From: Procambarus clarkii
Taxonomy: Eukaryota; Arthropoda; Malacostraca; Decapoda; Cambaridae
NCBI RefSeq assembly: GCF_040958095.1
Contig: NC_091165.1
Location: 30,198,592 to 30,262,591, forward strand
DNA: 64,000 bases
Direction: 5' to 3'
Shown here: positions 45,082 to 59,152 of the stretch, piece by piece
Numbering within the stretch: position 1 is the first letter of the stretch
Layout of the letters: every line of letters starts with the position of its first letter
Program-made: the position numbers and the translations under genes
Notes under the pieces: model-generated
The model's database searches: none
Seen by the model: only the letters and a program-made list of their open reading frames with translations
What the model was told of the DNA's origin: nothing

Positions 45082-47359
45082 TTTTTTTTTTGTTTTTTTT
45101 GCAGGGATATTCCTGCGCGGGCCCTAAGCCTCTGGCTGGCCCACTAAGTGTTGCTTGTTTCTGTTTTACTTGGGCGGAGTAAGAGTATTTATTACTCGTA
45201 AGGTCGCTTTAGTAAGATTTTGCCATATGTGTTTAACAACTTCTGCTCTGTTGAATCTAAGTTTAAATCTTAATGAGTTTGTAACTGTGCACTGTGTTAG
45301 ATAATGTTCCAGTGGTCTGTCGGGCATTTCTCCACTGTGTTGACATTTCCTCTCATCTTCCGGAACCTGTAAGCCTATTTCCCATGCACATGGGTATCCA
45401 AGCCTGATGCGATGTAAGTGTACTTCTGTTGCTCTATTGCTCCCTTTCATCAAACTAAGTGGTTCGTAGTTGGTTGAATTCTTGTACCAACCCGCAGATC
45501 CTGATGTTGCAACTGCTGTGTTGTGGTCACTGTACATCTTTTGCATTGCTCTGTTTCTAATTACTTTCTTCATCTGTGATAGACTCTGTGGTATGTTAAT
45601 GTCTACATTTCTTCTCTTAGTTGCAAGTTTTGCAGCTTCGTCTGCAATGTCATTTTCTATTATTCCCAAATGACTTGGCACCCAGTTGATAAGTACCCGT
45701 CGACCTTGTCGTTTGAGTGTTTGCATTAATGATATGACATTTGTGATCAGATGTATGTTATCACATATGTGTTCTTGTTGCAAGGTTTCAATGGCGGTTC
45801 TCGAATCTGTATGTATGATAACATGTTGTCGGTGTTCAGCAAGAGCATGTTCCAAAGCCTTTTGAATGGCTAGCATCTCTGTTTGTAAAGTTGAACACCC
45901 ATTTGAGAGCCTCCAACTATTTACAAAGTTTCCTGCTTTAACTGCAGCTCCGGTTTCTTGTCCCTGCTGGTCTACTGATCCATCCGTGAAGTAAGTGAAG
46001 CTGTCGGATGCCAAGTTTGCTTCTATATGCATCTGTGCAATGTTACGTAGCAGATGAGGATTTGTCTGGTTCTTCTTTCCTTCAAGAGCCATAATCTTAA
46101 AGTCTGCTGTCAGAGATTCCCAAGGGACTTGCATAACAAAGTCTGCGTGTATTTCGTCGACACCCTTCTCAGTGACTGTGTTTGTTATATCAAATGTATT
46201 GATGGTGTTTATCGCACAATGGGTCCACCTGTTGCCATTGGAGGCTCTTCTGTCCAGAGCTATTGCTCCAGTGATTATATCTTTAAGTGAACTGATTCTA
46301 GGTCTAGTCAATATCTTGGTCAGCATGCACGCAGCGATCCCTTTTACCCTTATTTCAATCGACGTTAGCTTGGTTTCTAGTCTTAGGTTCAGTATTTTAG
46401 TCCATTTGGGAGCTCCTGTTATGATTCGCAATGCATCATTTTGAAGAACCTCAACGTTTGCCCACTGACCAGGAGAAAGAGTGAGTAAGGCAGACGCTGC
46501 ATAATCAACTAGGGAACGAACGGCGTGTATGTAAAACATTCTCAACACTTTGTGTCCCGCTCCTAGACGAGGCCCTGTGATTGCTCTCATTATATTTAGT
46601 CGTGATTTTGCGTTCTCCTTTAGATATTGAATTTGCTTGTTGAATGTCATTTTAAAATCTATCCACACTCCGAAATATTGATATTGTGTAACCCACTGAA
46701 GGTTAATGTCTTGAATGCGTAGGTATCTGTCTGGAGTGTTGCCGCCTAGTCTCATTGCCTTAGACTTCTGTGCAGATATTTTTAGCCCTAAAACGCTGCA
46801 TTCAGATGTTACTTTATCTAATGCACCTTGTGCTTTATTTAGAAGTGAAGGACCTGTAATGACTAATGCTATATCATCAGCATAGCTTAGCAATTTAACC
46901 CCTTCTGTAAATGTCATGGTAACAAGGTGTTCCAAAATATGTTAAAAAGACTCGGACTGAGGACTCCTCCTTGTGGAGTCCCATTCTCATGCAAGTGGTA
47001 GTCCGACACATGTCCTTGCAACTTTACTCTGGCATACCTGTGACTTAGGTAATCTTGAATCCATGCTAGCATTTTTCCCTTTACATCTTTTTTAACTAAG
47101 GTGTGTAAAATTGCTTGCGGGCTTGCAAGTTCAAATGCTTTTTCTAGATCAAGGAAAATCACTATAGCTGGAAACGAGTTAACTGTTCCTAGTAATGTTG
47201 CTATGCAGTTTGCAGTACCTACTCCTCTAGTGAAGCCAAATATGTGTTTATGAAGGTCTCCAGTCTTCCACAGTAGCCTATTTAAGACCATCCGTTCTGC
47301 AGTTTTACTGATGCCTGATGTTAATGAAATGGGTCTGTTTAGTGTTTGCAGGTAATAGT
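45082..47359 (-). mobile_element. I-type LINE 3' half, unit B
   Basis: Copy of 32893-35172. The poly(A) tail is shorter and interrupted by one C (G on the plus strand). RT/RNase H at 45166-46935 and 46914-47359; one residue differs (RFKLRF for RFQLRF). Confidence 0.88.
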
Positions 47360-47786
<427 letters not shown>

Positions 47787-47880
<94 letters not shown>

Positions 47881-47895
47881 TATATACATATATAT
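47787..47895. repeat. (TA)n tract
   Basis: Counterpart of 35588-35692. Confidence 0.95.
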
Positions 47896-48059
47896 ATGAC
47901 AATGTCAGACCACGGAGGAAAAATGAAACAGGAATTTCCTTAAGTACTTTCGTATATTAAATACATCTTCAGAAGGTCCAAATATAATATATTTAATATA
48001 CGAAAGTACTTAAGGAAATTCCTGTTTCATTTTTCTTCCGTGGTCTGACATTGCCACAT
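47896..48059. repeat. Fold-back with hammerhead-like core, unit B
   Basis: Copy of 35693-35856; core at 47938-47976, minus strand. Confidence 0.7.
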
Positions 48060-48131
48060 TCTTAATCACGTGTTTATTTTCGTGATATACACACACATAT
48101 ATATATACATATATATATATACATATATATT

Positions 48132-48494
48132 ATTAAATATGACCGAAAAAGTAAGATTAATAATTCTAACACGAATTTTCTCAATCTTTCGTACATTACG
48201 CTTCACTGTTGGAGGTAAATCAAAAATCACTTCTCCAAAATTCATTTTTATTTCTAGTCTGACGCGACACGGGCGCGTTTCGTAAAACTTATTACATTTT
48301 CAAAGACTTCACAAATACACAACTGATTAGAACTTACGTATCTCTGATTTTATATCTACATTTGAGTGAGGTGGGAGGGGTGATGTGGCATTAACACAAG
48401 ACAGAACAAGAGGGGATATTAATAGGGTATTAAAAGTATCAACACAAGACAGAACAGAAACAATGGGTATTGAATAGAAGTGTTTGTAGAAAGC
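48132..48494 (-). mobile_element. PLE tail and leader ('short' end), unit B
   Basis: Copy of 35929-36291; leader fold at 48256-48308. Confidence 0.65.
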
Positions 48495-49188
48495 CTATTG
48501 GTCCATATTTCTTGATGCTTCTATATTGGAGCGGAGTCTTGAGGTGGGTAGAATATAGCTGTGCAATAATTGGCTGTTGATTGCTGGTGTTGCCTTCTTG
48601 ATGTGTAGTGCCTCGCAAACGTCAAGCCGCCTGCTATCGCTGTATCTATCGATGATTTCTGTGTTGTTTACTAGGATTTCTCTGGCGATGGTTTGGTTAT
48701 GGGAAGAGATTATATGTTCCTTAATGGAGCCCTGTTGCTTATGCATCGTTAAACGCCTAGAAAGAGATGTTGTTGTCTTGCCTATATACTGGGTTTTTTG
48801 GAGCTTACAGTCCCCAAGTGGGCATTTGAAGGCATAGACGACGTTAGTCTCTTTTAAAGCGTTTTGTTTTGTGTCTGGAGAGTTTCTCATGAGTAGGCTG
48901 GCCGTTTTTCTGGTTTTATAGTAAATCGTCAGTTGTATCCTCTGATTTTTGTCTGTAGGGATAACGTTTCTATTAACAATATCTTTCAGGACCCTTTCCT
49001 CCGTTTTATGAGCTGTGGAAAAGAAGTTCCTGTAAAATAGTCTAATAGGGGGTATAGGTGTTGTGTTAGTTGTCTCTTCAGAGGTTGCATGGCTTTTCAC
49101 TTTCCTTCTCATGATGTCTTCGATGAAACCATTGGAGAAGCCGTTATTGACTAGGACCTGCCTTACCCTACAGAGTTCTTCAACTCTA
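48495..49188 (-). pseudogene. PLE C-terminal part with GIY-YIG, unit B
   Basis: Copy of 36292-36986. At its 5' edge it faces the plus-strand PLE at 49189 with only about 13 bp between the inverted arms. Confidence 0.85.
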
Positions 49189-49879
49189 CAGAGAAGAACT
49201 CTGTAGGGTAAGGCAGGTCCTAGTCAATAACGGCTTCTCCAATGGTTTCGTCGAAGACATCATAAGAAGGAAAGTGAAAAGCCATGCAACCTCTGAAGAG
49301 ACAACTAACACAACACCTATACCCCCTATTAGACTATTTTACAGAAACTTCTTTTCCACGGCTCATAAAACCGAGGAAAGGGTCCTGAAAGATATTGTTA
49401 ATAGAAACGTTATCCCTACAGACAAAAATCAGAGGATACAACTGACGATTTACTATAAAACCAGAAAAACGGCCAGCCTACTCATGAGAAACTCTCCAGA
49501 CACAAAACAGAACGCTTTAAAAGAGACTAACGTCGTCTATGCCTTCAAATGCCCACTTGGGGACTGTAAGCTCAAAAAAACACAGTATATAGGCAAGACA
49601 ACAACATCTCTTTCTAGGCGTTTAACGATGCATAAGCAACAGGGCTCCATTAAGGAACATATAATCTCTTCCCATAACCAAACCATTGCCAGAGAAATCC
49701 TAGTAAACAACACAGAAATCATCGATAGATACAGCGATAGCAGGCGGCTTGACGTTTGCGAGGCACTACACATCAAGAAGTCAACACCAGCAATCAACAG
49801 CCAATTATTGCACAACTATATTCTACCCACCTCAAGACTCCGCTCCAATATAGAAGCATCAAGAAATATGGACCAATAG
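49189..49879 (+). CDS. PLE C-terminal RT and GIY-YIG endonuclease
   Basis: Open from ELCRVRQVLVNNGFSNGF to the stop after RNMDQ, with VVYAFKCPLGDC and QYIGKT intact. It lacks the RT core. It is the right arm of a palindrome with 48132-49188 but differs from it by several substitutions, so it is not an assembly mirror of that arm. Confidence 0.85.
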
Positions 49880-50283
49880 GCTTTCTACAAACACTTCTAT
49901 TCAATACCCATTGTTTCTGTTCTGTCTTGTGTTGATACTTTTAATACCCTATTAATATCCCCTCTTGTTCTGTCTTGTGTTAATGCCACATCACCCCTCC
50001 CACCTCACTCAAATGTAGATATAAAATCAGAGATACGTAAGTTCTAATCAGTTGTGTATTTGTGAAGTCTTTGAAAATGTAATAAGTTTTACGAAACGCG
50101 CCCGTGTCACGTCAGACTAGAAATAAAAATGAATTTTGGAGAAGTGATTTTTGATTTACCTCCAACAGTGAAGCGTAATGTACGAAAGATTGAGAAAATT
50201 CGTGTTAGAATTATTAATCTTACTTTTTCGGTCATATTTAATAATATATGTCTACAGGAAAGACTGCTACCAAAATATACTAA
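49880..50283 (+). mobile_element. PLE tail, leader and ORF start ('long' end)
   Basis: Leader fold at 50066-50118, where one stem III arm is CACGT instead of CGCGT. ATG at 50129. Confidence 0.65.
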
Positions 50284-50331
50284 TATACATATATATATAC
50301 ATATATATATACACATATATATATATATACA

Positions 50332-50722
50332 TGTCGTACCTAGTAGCCAGAACGCACTTCTCAGCCTACTATGCAAGGCCCGATTTGCCTAATAAGCCAA
50401 GTTTTCCTGAATTAATATATTTTCTCTAATTTTTTTCTTATGAAATGATAAAGCTACCCATTTCATTATGTATGAGTTCAATTTTTTTTTTATTGGAGTT
50501 AAAATTAATGTAGATATATGACCGAACCTAACCAACCCTACCTAACCTAACCTAACCTATCTTTATAGGTTAGGTTAGGTTAGGTAGCCGAAAAAGTTAG
50601 GTTAGGTTTGGTTAGGTAGGTTAGGTAGTCGAAAAACAATTAATTCATGAAAACTTGGCTTATTAGGCAAATCGGGCCTTGCATAGTAGGCTGAGAAGTG
50701 CGTTCTGGCTACTAGGTACGAC

Positions 50723-50724
<2 letters not shown>
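50332..50724 (-). mobile_element. TTAGG-bearing MITE
   Basis: Minus orientation, arms matched (TATGC/GCATA), 393 bp, centre with inverted TTAGG runs. Confidence 0.85.

Positions 50725-50815
<91 letters not shown>
50725..50815. repeat. (TA)n tract
   Basis: TA with one AA interruption, between a MITE and a PLE-tail palindrome. Confidence 0.95.
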
Positions 50816-50820
<5 letters not shown>

Positions 50821-50895
50821 GGTATTAATTTCATCAACATGTTGTTGATGAAATTAATACCTTATTAAATACCACCTCACCCCATCCACCTCACT

Positions 50896-50898
<3 letters not shown>
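50816..50898. repeat. Small palindrome made of PLE tail sequence
   Basis: AAGGTATTAATTTCATCAAC and its complement meet around 50840. The remainder is the tail segment CACCTCACCCCATCCACCTC. A relic of an inverted PLE joint, with (TA)n on both sides. Confidence 0.75.

Positions 50899-50983
<85 letters not shown>
50899..50983. repeat. (TA)n tract
   Basis: Between the PLE palindrome relic and a MITE. Confidence 0.95.
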
Positions 50984-51555
<572 letters not shown>

Positions 51556-51631
51556 GCATTTGTGTTCCTCACGTGTGCCCCAAAGAATGAGGTGATTTGG
51601 TAAAATGCTATGCCCAAGATTACTATCCGAG

Positions 51632-51780
51632 TGCCGGCGGTGGGGTGGTTCAAATAGCTTCGGCTATCACCTCATTTTGTCCGGTCGTGATGGTCAAGTG
51701 GATTAAGGCGTCTTGTACATACCAGTTGCGGTGCTCCTGGGAGTATGGGTTCGAGTCACTTCTGGGGTGTGAGTTTTCAG

Positions 51781-51782
<2 letters not shown>
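51632..51782 (+). mobile_element. tRNA-derived SINE
   Basis: Plus-strand relative of 27055-27242: GATGGTCAAGTGGATTAAGG (A box), GGGTTCGAGTCAC (B box), tail running into (AT)n. Confidence 0.75.

Positions 51783-51831
<49 letters not shown>
51783..51831. repeat. (TA)n tract
   Basis: SINE tail expansion abutting a MITE. Confidence 0.95.
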
Positions 51832-51835
<4 letters not shown>

Positions 51836-52208
51836 GTACCTAGTAGCCAGAACTCACTTCTCAGCCTACTATGCAAGGCCCAATTTGCCTAATAAGCCAA
51901 GTTTTCATGAATTAATTGTTTTTCGACTACCTAACCTAACCTAACTTTTTCGGCTACCTAACCTAACCTTACCTATAAAGATAGGTTAGGTTAGGTTAGG
52001 TAGGGTTGGTTAGGTTCGGTCAAATATCTACGTTAATTTTATCTCCAATAAAAACAATTGACCTCATAAATAATGATATGGGTAGCTTTATCATTTCACA
52101 AGAAAAAAATTTGAGAAAATATATTAATTCAGGAAAACTTGGCTTATTAGGCAAATCGGGCCTTGCATAGTAGGCTGAGAAGTGAGTTCTGGCTACTAGG
52201 TACGACAT
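51832..52208 (+). mobile_element. TTAGG-bearing MITE
   Basis: Plus orientation; both arms carry the CTCACT/AGTGAG variant. Confidence 0.85.
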
Positions 52209-52221
52209 ATATATATATATA

Positions 52222-52592
52222 TGTCGCACCTAGTAGCCAGAACGCACTTCTCAGCCTACTATGCAAGGCCCGATTTGCCTAATAAGCCAAGTTTTCATGA
52301 ATTAATTGTTTTTCGACTACCTAACCTAACCTAACCTAACCTAACTTTTTCGGCTACCTCACCTAACCTAACCTATAAAGATAGGTTAGGTTAGGTTAGG
52401 TAGGGTTGGTTAGGTTCAGTCATATATATATACGTTAATTTTAACTCAAATAAAAAAAAATTGACCTCATACATAATGAAATGGGTAGCTTTATCATTTC
52501 ATAAGAAAAAAATTAGAGAAAATATATTAATTCATGAAAACTTAGCTTATTAGGCAAATCGGGCCTTGTATAGTAGGCTGAGAAGTGCGTTC

Positions 52593-52594
<2 letters not shown>
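52222..52594 (+). mobile_element. TTAGG-bearing MITE, right end truncated
   Basis: Separated from the previous copy by only about 13 bp of TA. The right arm lacks its last 17 or so bases and runs into TGTATATA. Confidence 0.85.

Positions 52595-52664
<70 letters not shown>
52595..52664. repeat. (TA)n tract
   Basis: Between two MITEs. Confidence 0.95.
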
Positions 52665-52668
<4 letters not shown>

Positions 52669-53050
52669 GTACCTAGTAGCCAGAACGCACTTCTCGGCCT
52701 ACTATGCAAGGCCCGATTTGCCTAATAAGCCAAGTTTTCATGAACTAATTGTTTTTCGACTACCTAACCTACCTAACCTAACCTAACCTAACCTAGCTTT
52801 TTCGGCTACCTAACCTAACCTAACCTATAGAGATAGGTTAGGTTAGGTAGGGTTGGTTAGGTTCGGTCATATATTTACGTTAATTTTAACTCCAATAAAA
52901 AAAATTGACCTCATACATAATGAAATGGGTAGCTTTATCATTTCATAAGAAAAAAATTAGAGAAAATATATTAATTCAGCAAAACTTGGCTTATTAGGCA
53001 AGTCGGGCCTTGCATAGTAGGCTGAGAAGTGCATTCTGGCTATTAGGTAC

Positions 53051-53054
<4 letters not shown>
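52665..53054 (+). mobile_element. TTAGG-bearing MITE
   Basis: Plus orientation with the longest left CCTAA run of the set (52765-52800). Confidence 0.85.

Positions 53055-53100
<46 letters not shown>
53055..53100. repeat. (TA)n tract
   Basis: Between two MITEs. Confidence 0.95.

Positions 53101-54260
<1,160 letters not shown>

Positions 54261-54312
<52 letters not shown>
54261..54312. repeat. (TA)n tract
   Basis: Between the PLE 'long' end and a MITE. Confidence 0.95.
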
Positions 54313-54316
<4 letters not shown>

Positions 54317-54700
54317 GTACCTAATAGCCAGAACGCACTTCTCAGCCTACTATTCAAGGCCCGATTTGCCTAATAAGCCAAGTTTTCATGAATTAATGTT
54401 TTTTCGTCTACCTAACCTACCTAACCTAACCTAACCTAACTTTTTTTGGCTACCTAACCTAACCTTACCTATAAATATAGGTTAGGTTAGGTTAGGTAGG
54501 GTTGGTTAGGTTCGGTCATATATCTACGTTAATTTTAACTCCAATAAAAAAAAATTGACCTCATACATAGAGAAAAGGGTTGCTTTATCATTTCATAAGA
54601 AAAAAATTATAGTAAATATATTAATTCAGGAAAACTTGGCTTATTAGGCAAATCGGGCCTTGAATAGTAGGCTGAGAAGTGAGTTCTGGCTACTAGGTAC

Positions 54701-54704
<4 letters not shown>
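54313..54704 (+). mobile_element. TTAGG-bearing MITE
   Basis: Plus orientation, last complete copy in the window. Confidence 0.85.

Positions 54705-54760
<56 letters not shown>
54705..54760. repeat. (TA)n tract
   Basis: Between a MITE and the PLE 'short' end. Confidence 0.95.
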
Positions 54761-54765
<5 letters not shown>

Positions 54766-55120
54766 TATGACCGAAAAAGTAAGATTAATAATTCTAACAC
54801 GAATTTTCTCAATCTTTCGTACATTTCTTTTCACTGTTGGAGGTAATTCAAAAATCAATTCTCCAAAATTCATTTTTATTTCTAGTCTGACGCGACATTT
54901 GAGCGCGTTTCGTAAAACTTATTACATTTTCAAAGACTTTAGTTAACATATACACAACTGAATAGAACTTACTGAATAGAATAGAACATCTCCGATTTTG
55001 TTTATATCTACATTTGAGTGAGGTGGATGGGGTGAGGTGGTATTTAACAAGGTATTAATTTCATCAACACAAGCCAGAACATGAAACAATGGGTATTGAA
55101 TAGAAGTGATTGTAGAAAGC
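54761..55120 (-). mobile_element. PLE tail and leader ('short' end)
   Basis: Minus strand; fold at 54884-54938 with loop CTCAAATGT but intact stems; ATG at 54873. Confidence 0.65.
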
Positions 55121-55567
55121 CTATTGGTCCATATTTCTTGATGCTTCTATATTGGAGCGGAGTCTTGAGGTGGGTAGAATATAGTTGTGCAATAATTGGC
55201 TGTTGATTGCTGGTGTTGACTTCTTGATGTGTAGTGCCTCGCAAACGTCAAGCCGCCTGCTATCGCTGTATGTATCAATGATTTCTGTGTTGTTTACTAG
55301 GATTTCTCTGGCGATGGTTTTGTTGTGGGAAGAGATTATATGTTCCTTAATGGAGCCCTGTTGCTTATGCATCGTTAAACGCCTAGAAAGAGATGTTGTT
55401 GTCTTGCCTATATACTGGGTTTTTTTGAGCTTACAGTCCCCAAGTGGGCATTTGAAGGCATAGACGACGTTAGTCTCTTTTAAAGCGTTCTGGTTTGTGT
55501 CTGGAGAGTTTCTCATGAGTTGAGCGGAGTTTCGTGCTGCGTTTCACTTACGAGATGGAAAAGGATG
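55121..55567 (-). pseudogene. PLE GIY-YIG endonuclease, 5'-truncated, with inverted scrap
   Basis: 55121-55517 encodes MRNSPDTNQNALKETNVVYAF through QYIGKT to the stop after RNMDQ. 55524-55567 is a plus-strand scrap of the RT region (TGCGTTTCACTTACGAGATG), so again two PLE pieces meet head to head before the I-like LINE begins. Confidence 0.8.
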
Positions 55568-56868
55568 TCAATTCAAAGGGGTTATAGTAAACTGATCTGT
55601 TAAATCTGATGAGGAGCGTGCTATTTCAATGTTAAAGTTTCTGTTAATGTTGGTATTATTTAAATGCTGCTGTATATCTGGGGGTAAGGAAGAAATTAGT
55701 GAGACACTAGACCATTGAGCTAAGAGCATGTCAACATATTCTGCAGGAGTATGATGAAGCTGAACTGGGGCTGAAGGTTTGGTAATGTTTTTAATTTTGT
55801 TCCACATTTCTGATAATGTTGTAGTTCTATTGATACCTTGTAGGAATTGTTCCCAATATGTGTTCTTAACTTGACCCTTAAGCTCGCGAAAATCTCTGTT
55901 GGCATTAAGGAATGCTGGTTAATTGTCAGCTGTTTTGTCTCGTTTATAAGAGTCAGCAAGCTGAAGCACTTTAGCTCTGTAATAATAATAGGATCCTCTG
56001 TCCATGAGGAAGAACGAGTGTTCTTTTTTTTCCTTGATTTAACCCAGGTATCATAATAACTGGTAATGATACTGACAAGATCATTGTAAAAGTGGTCCAC
56101 TGATACAGGTGTATACCCAGTGTACCACTTATGTACATAAGCCTTAAAGTGCTGTTTAAGATTGTCTGGAATGTTAATTTTAACTCTAGGATGAGGATTG
56201 GACCTAATATCCGCCACAGTGTATTCACAATATATTGCAAAATGATCACTTACTAGTTCTGGGATGAGCTTAACGTTGACGTTATTAACTGCTAGGCTGT
56301 ATCCAATCACATAATCCAGTCTACCCCCCAATAAATGGGTCTGTTTATCAGTATCATACACAGTAATATTATGATCATTAAGGTATTTCAAGAAGACCCT
56401 TCCATTATTGTTACACTGAACATCACCAAGAGCAGTGTGACGAGCATTAAAGTCACCCATACATAACATAGCTGTGTTACCTGTAGGTGTCGGTAGCAGG
56501 TCTGCTTTAAGTACACTACATCGTCCATATATGTTATACAGTAGGAAATAGCTATTTGCAGTTTGTAATTTGAATTTTTGATAATGTATGCTATCACTCC
56601 TGTTTTTTTTAATTAGTTTACAGATTAATCCACTCTTAACATACGTAAGTAAACCAGTTCCAATACTGTTGTTGTATGGTATATACCCGGGTATCCTGGG
56701 TGGGACCTTGTTGATAGTTGTGGACGTATATGGTTCCTGTAAACACATCACATCCACGTCTCTCATTTTAGCATACAAGATTACATCATTTATCCGAAGA
56801 TAAACACTTCGAATGTTCCAAGAAAGAAACCTAAATGTTTTTGTTTGATGAGCCATGGTTAGTATCAA
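55568..56868 (-). pseudogene. LINE ORF2: APE-type endonuclease
   Basis: FRFLSWNIRSVYLRINDV, VMCLQEPY, NIYGRC, CMGDFNARHTALGD and PELVSDHFAIY give the conserved Asn, Glu, Asp/Asn and SDH catalytic set, so the endonuclease domain (residues about 1-230) is intact. A frameshift near 55780 separates it from WNKIKNITKPSAP...DQFTITPLN at 55568-55807. The RT is missing. Confidence 0.85.
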
Positions 56869-58665
56869 GGGAATTAAGGTAATATTTAAGCTCGTTAATT
56901 ACTTTGACAACATAACCAACTCTGTCGTGTGTGTCTTGAGTAATATCACTTTTGCTTAGGATGCGTTTCACCGGAGTAGGAGTTAGTGCTTTCTTAAAAT
57001 CTCTACCTATGACCACCTCAAGGGTTTCTTCATTATCTAGTGGGGGTGTCAGTGAGGGATCAATGACTACTCTAACACCATTCCCCATGGAGATTTGACA
57101 CTCACGTTCCGTAGAGATAGGTGGCGTAGCCTCAACACCTGCAAGATTATCACTCGCATCACTACTGGTGTTGGAAGAATTTACTTGGTCACTATCGCCA
57201 GCATGATTCACTTCACTATCACCGGGCAGATTCGTCTCTAATGTTTTTATTTTAATTTCCAATTCAGTAATTTTCTTTTTTAACCAGTCAATTTCTTCTG
57301 TATCTTTGCTTGTTTGATTTAGTCCGACGATGGTTGGAAACTGCTCACCAGAGGTGACATCAGGAGCTTCCAGCTGGGTGCCTCCTGCAGCTGGACCAGA
57401 CGTCTCTGGCTTCCTGCTCTTGTTAGAGAGAGCGGGGCGTCGAGGGCAGCCACGATGCCAAACATCTACGCCTTCACGCAAACACCTGGGACACCTCCGG
57501 ACCGGAGGAGAGGCTACCTCCCCGTCCTCAAGGGCAGGGGGGGTCCCTGTGAGGACAATGCCTCGTATCGTGCTGCTCAGCACAGAGCCCACACACAGGG
57601 TCATGACGACACTACTTAGAGACATGATGAGTACCGTGGCACTTAAAACAAACAACAGGGGGGGGGATACCCAAGGTCTGATAGGACTTGACGGGATGAA
57701 ATGTCCAAAGCAGGTGTAATGTTCAGGGGGAGGGTCACTGCCATTCCAAACAATGATGATCCTGTTGAGAGGTTGACCGTCCTTATATATCCGTCTTGCC
57801 TTGTAGACCCCCTCAAGTTTACAAGCCCTATCAACAGGATAATCTTTGGGATAACTGGTAACAAGATATTCCTTAAAATTTTTTGGTCGATTGATGATGT
57901 CTTACCTGGCGAAAGCAATATTACTAACCTTACCGTCAATCAGTTGAGTGATGATAGCTTCTTGCTTACGTGACACAAAGATGTAAGGGGATGCTGGTCT
58001 AGGTCGGACTATACTGAGGAATGTTTTGGAGAATTTATTAGAAAGTTGTTCGAACCATGTCAGTTTATTGTTGGTGGTTATTCCAGGTGGGAATGCCAGG
58101 CGCACGACTCAACCCGTCCTCTTAAAAATAACGTCACTTTTGGCTCGTATGCGCGCTATGGCCAAATTTGGACGTAATTTGAAATGAAATCGACTCACAA
58201 ATGTGACGTTCTGTTCCGTTTTCTATTTGAGTCGTCCGGCGTACGCGCAGAGGTTAGAAGAGGACACTTTAAATTAACGTTTTGAAACTTTATGAGAATT
58301 TCCTGCCCACCTAACCTATCAGAGGACCCTTAACTTACTGTTGTTGAAAAAAAAAATCCCAAATTTATTTTCATTTTCAAATTACGTCCAAATTCGGCCA
58401 TACGGGCAAACGGCCAAAACGACGTTCTTTTTAAGAGAACAGGTCGCGGGGAAGCAATAGGAGGCTTGTGTGGGCGTTCCCCTTGCTGGGTGGGACCACC
58501 ACCGCCCACCTCCACATTTTTCACACGGGTTCCTGTGTTCCTGTCATCATTGCCAATGATCTCCTCCCCATCAGCAGAGTCTGCACGTTTAGAATTTCTT
58601 CTCGCTCTCCGTGATTGTTGCACCTGCCACTCATTGTTGCTAACCAAATTAACATCGAATTCCAT
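56831..58665 (-). pseudogene. LINE gag (ORF1) with zinc knuckles, broken
   Basis: The N-terminus MEFDVNLVSNNEWQVQQSRR (58665) is followed by the MITE. It resumes RLAFPPGITTNNKLTWFEQL (58105-57902) and changes frame twice more. Zinc knuckles appear as CFKCHGTHHVSK with an in-frame TAG before the last Cys (about 57625), then CGLCAEQHDTRHC and CPRCLREGVDVWHRGC. A coiled-coil-like LKKKITELEIKIKTLE follows. Typical three-knuckle gag of I/jockey LINEs. Confidence 0.75.
58119..58437. mobile_element. MITE with ~75-bp inverted repeats, inside gag
   Basis: Ends CTCTTAAAAA and TTTTTAAGAG, imperfect inverted arms including GGACGTAATTTGAAA. It separates the two gag segments. No internal ORF. Target duplication not clear. 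Confidence 0.7.
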
Positions 58666-58717
58666 TTTATCGTCTAACTGCAACTCCACTCTAGGCACTT
58701 CCCGCCCACTCTTGACA

Positions 58718-59045
58718 TGGGTGACATGATAGAGGTTTACAAGTGGGTGAATGGACATAACAAAGGGGATATTAATAGGGTATTAAAAGTATCAACACAA
58801 GACAGAACACGAAACAATGGGTATAAATTGGATAAGTTTAGATTTAGGAAAGACTTGAGTAAATACTGGTTCAGTAACAGGGTTGTTGATTTGTGGAACC
58901 AATTACCGCGTAACGTGCTGGAGGTGGGGTCCCTCGATTGTTTCAAGCGCGGGTTGGACAAGTATATGAGTGGGATTGGGTGGTTATAAATAGGAGCTGC
59001 CTCGTATGGGCCAATAGGCCTTCTGCAGTTGCCTTTGTTCTTATG
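58718..59045 (+). mobile_element. CR1 LINE 3' end, 5'-truncated
   Basis: Starts GDMIEVYKWVNGH and is open to the stop after MSGIGWL, followed by the conserved 3' UTR and terminal TTCTTATG. Closely related to 27914-28170 but not identical (SKYWFSNRVVDLW). Confidence 0.85.
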
Positions 59046-59098
59046 TTTATCAGCTACCTCACCCTGTCAGAGTATATGAGACAAATGTATGTGAATGC

Positions 59099-59152
59099 AT
59101 GTGTGTGTGTGTGTATATATGTATGTATATGTGTGTGTGTATATATATATGG
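59099..59152. repeat. (TG)n/(TA)n microsatellite
   Basis: Interleaved GTGTGT and ATATAT runs just after the CR1 end. Confidence 0.85.

Larger units (their letters stand above)
55568..58710 (-). mobile_element. 5' half of an I/jockey-like LINE (gag and endonuclease)
   Basis: Minus-strand order: gag with zinc knuckles (58665 down to 56831), then ORF2 endonuclease (56868 to 55568), stopping before the RT where it meets a PLE scrap. A MITE at 58119-58437 interrupts gag. It could be the missing 5' part of the same family as the RNase H LINE at 32893-35172; the two do not overlap, so this cannot be tested here. Confidence 0.75.

Noticed and set aside
52300..52420. True telomere or chromosome end
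   Set aside because: TTAGG runs are only a few units long, inverted, and always inside a MITE with unique sequence on both sides.
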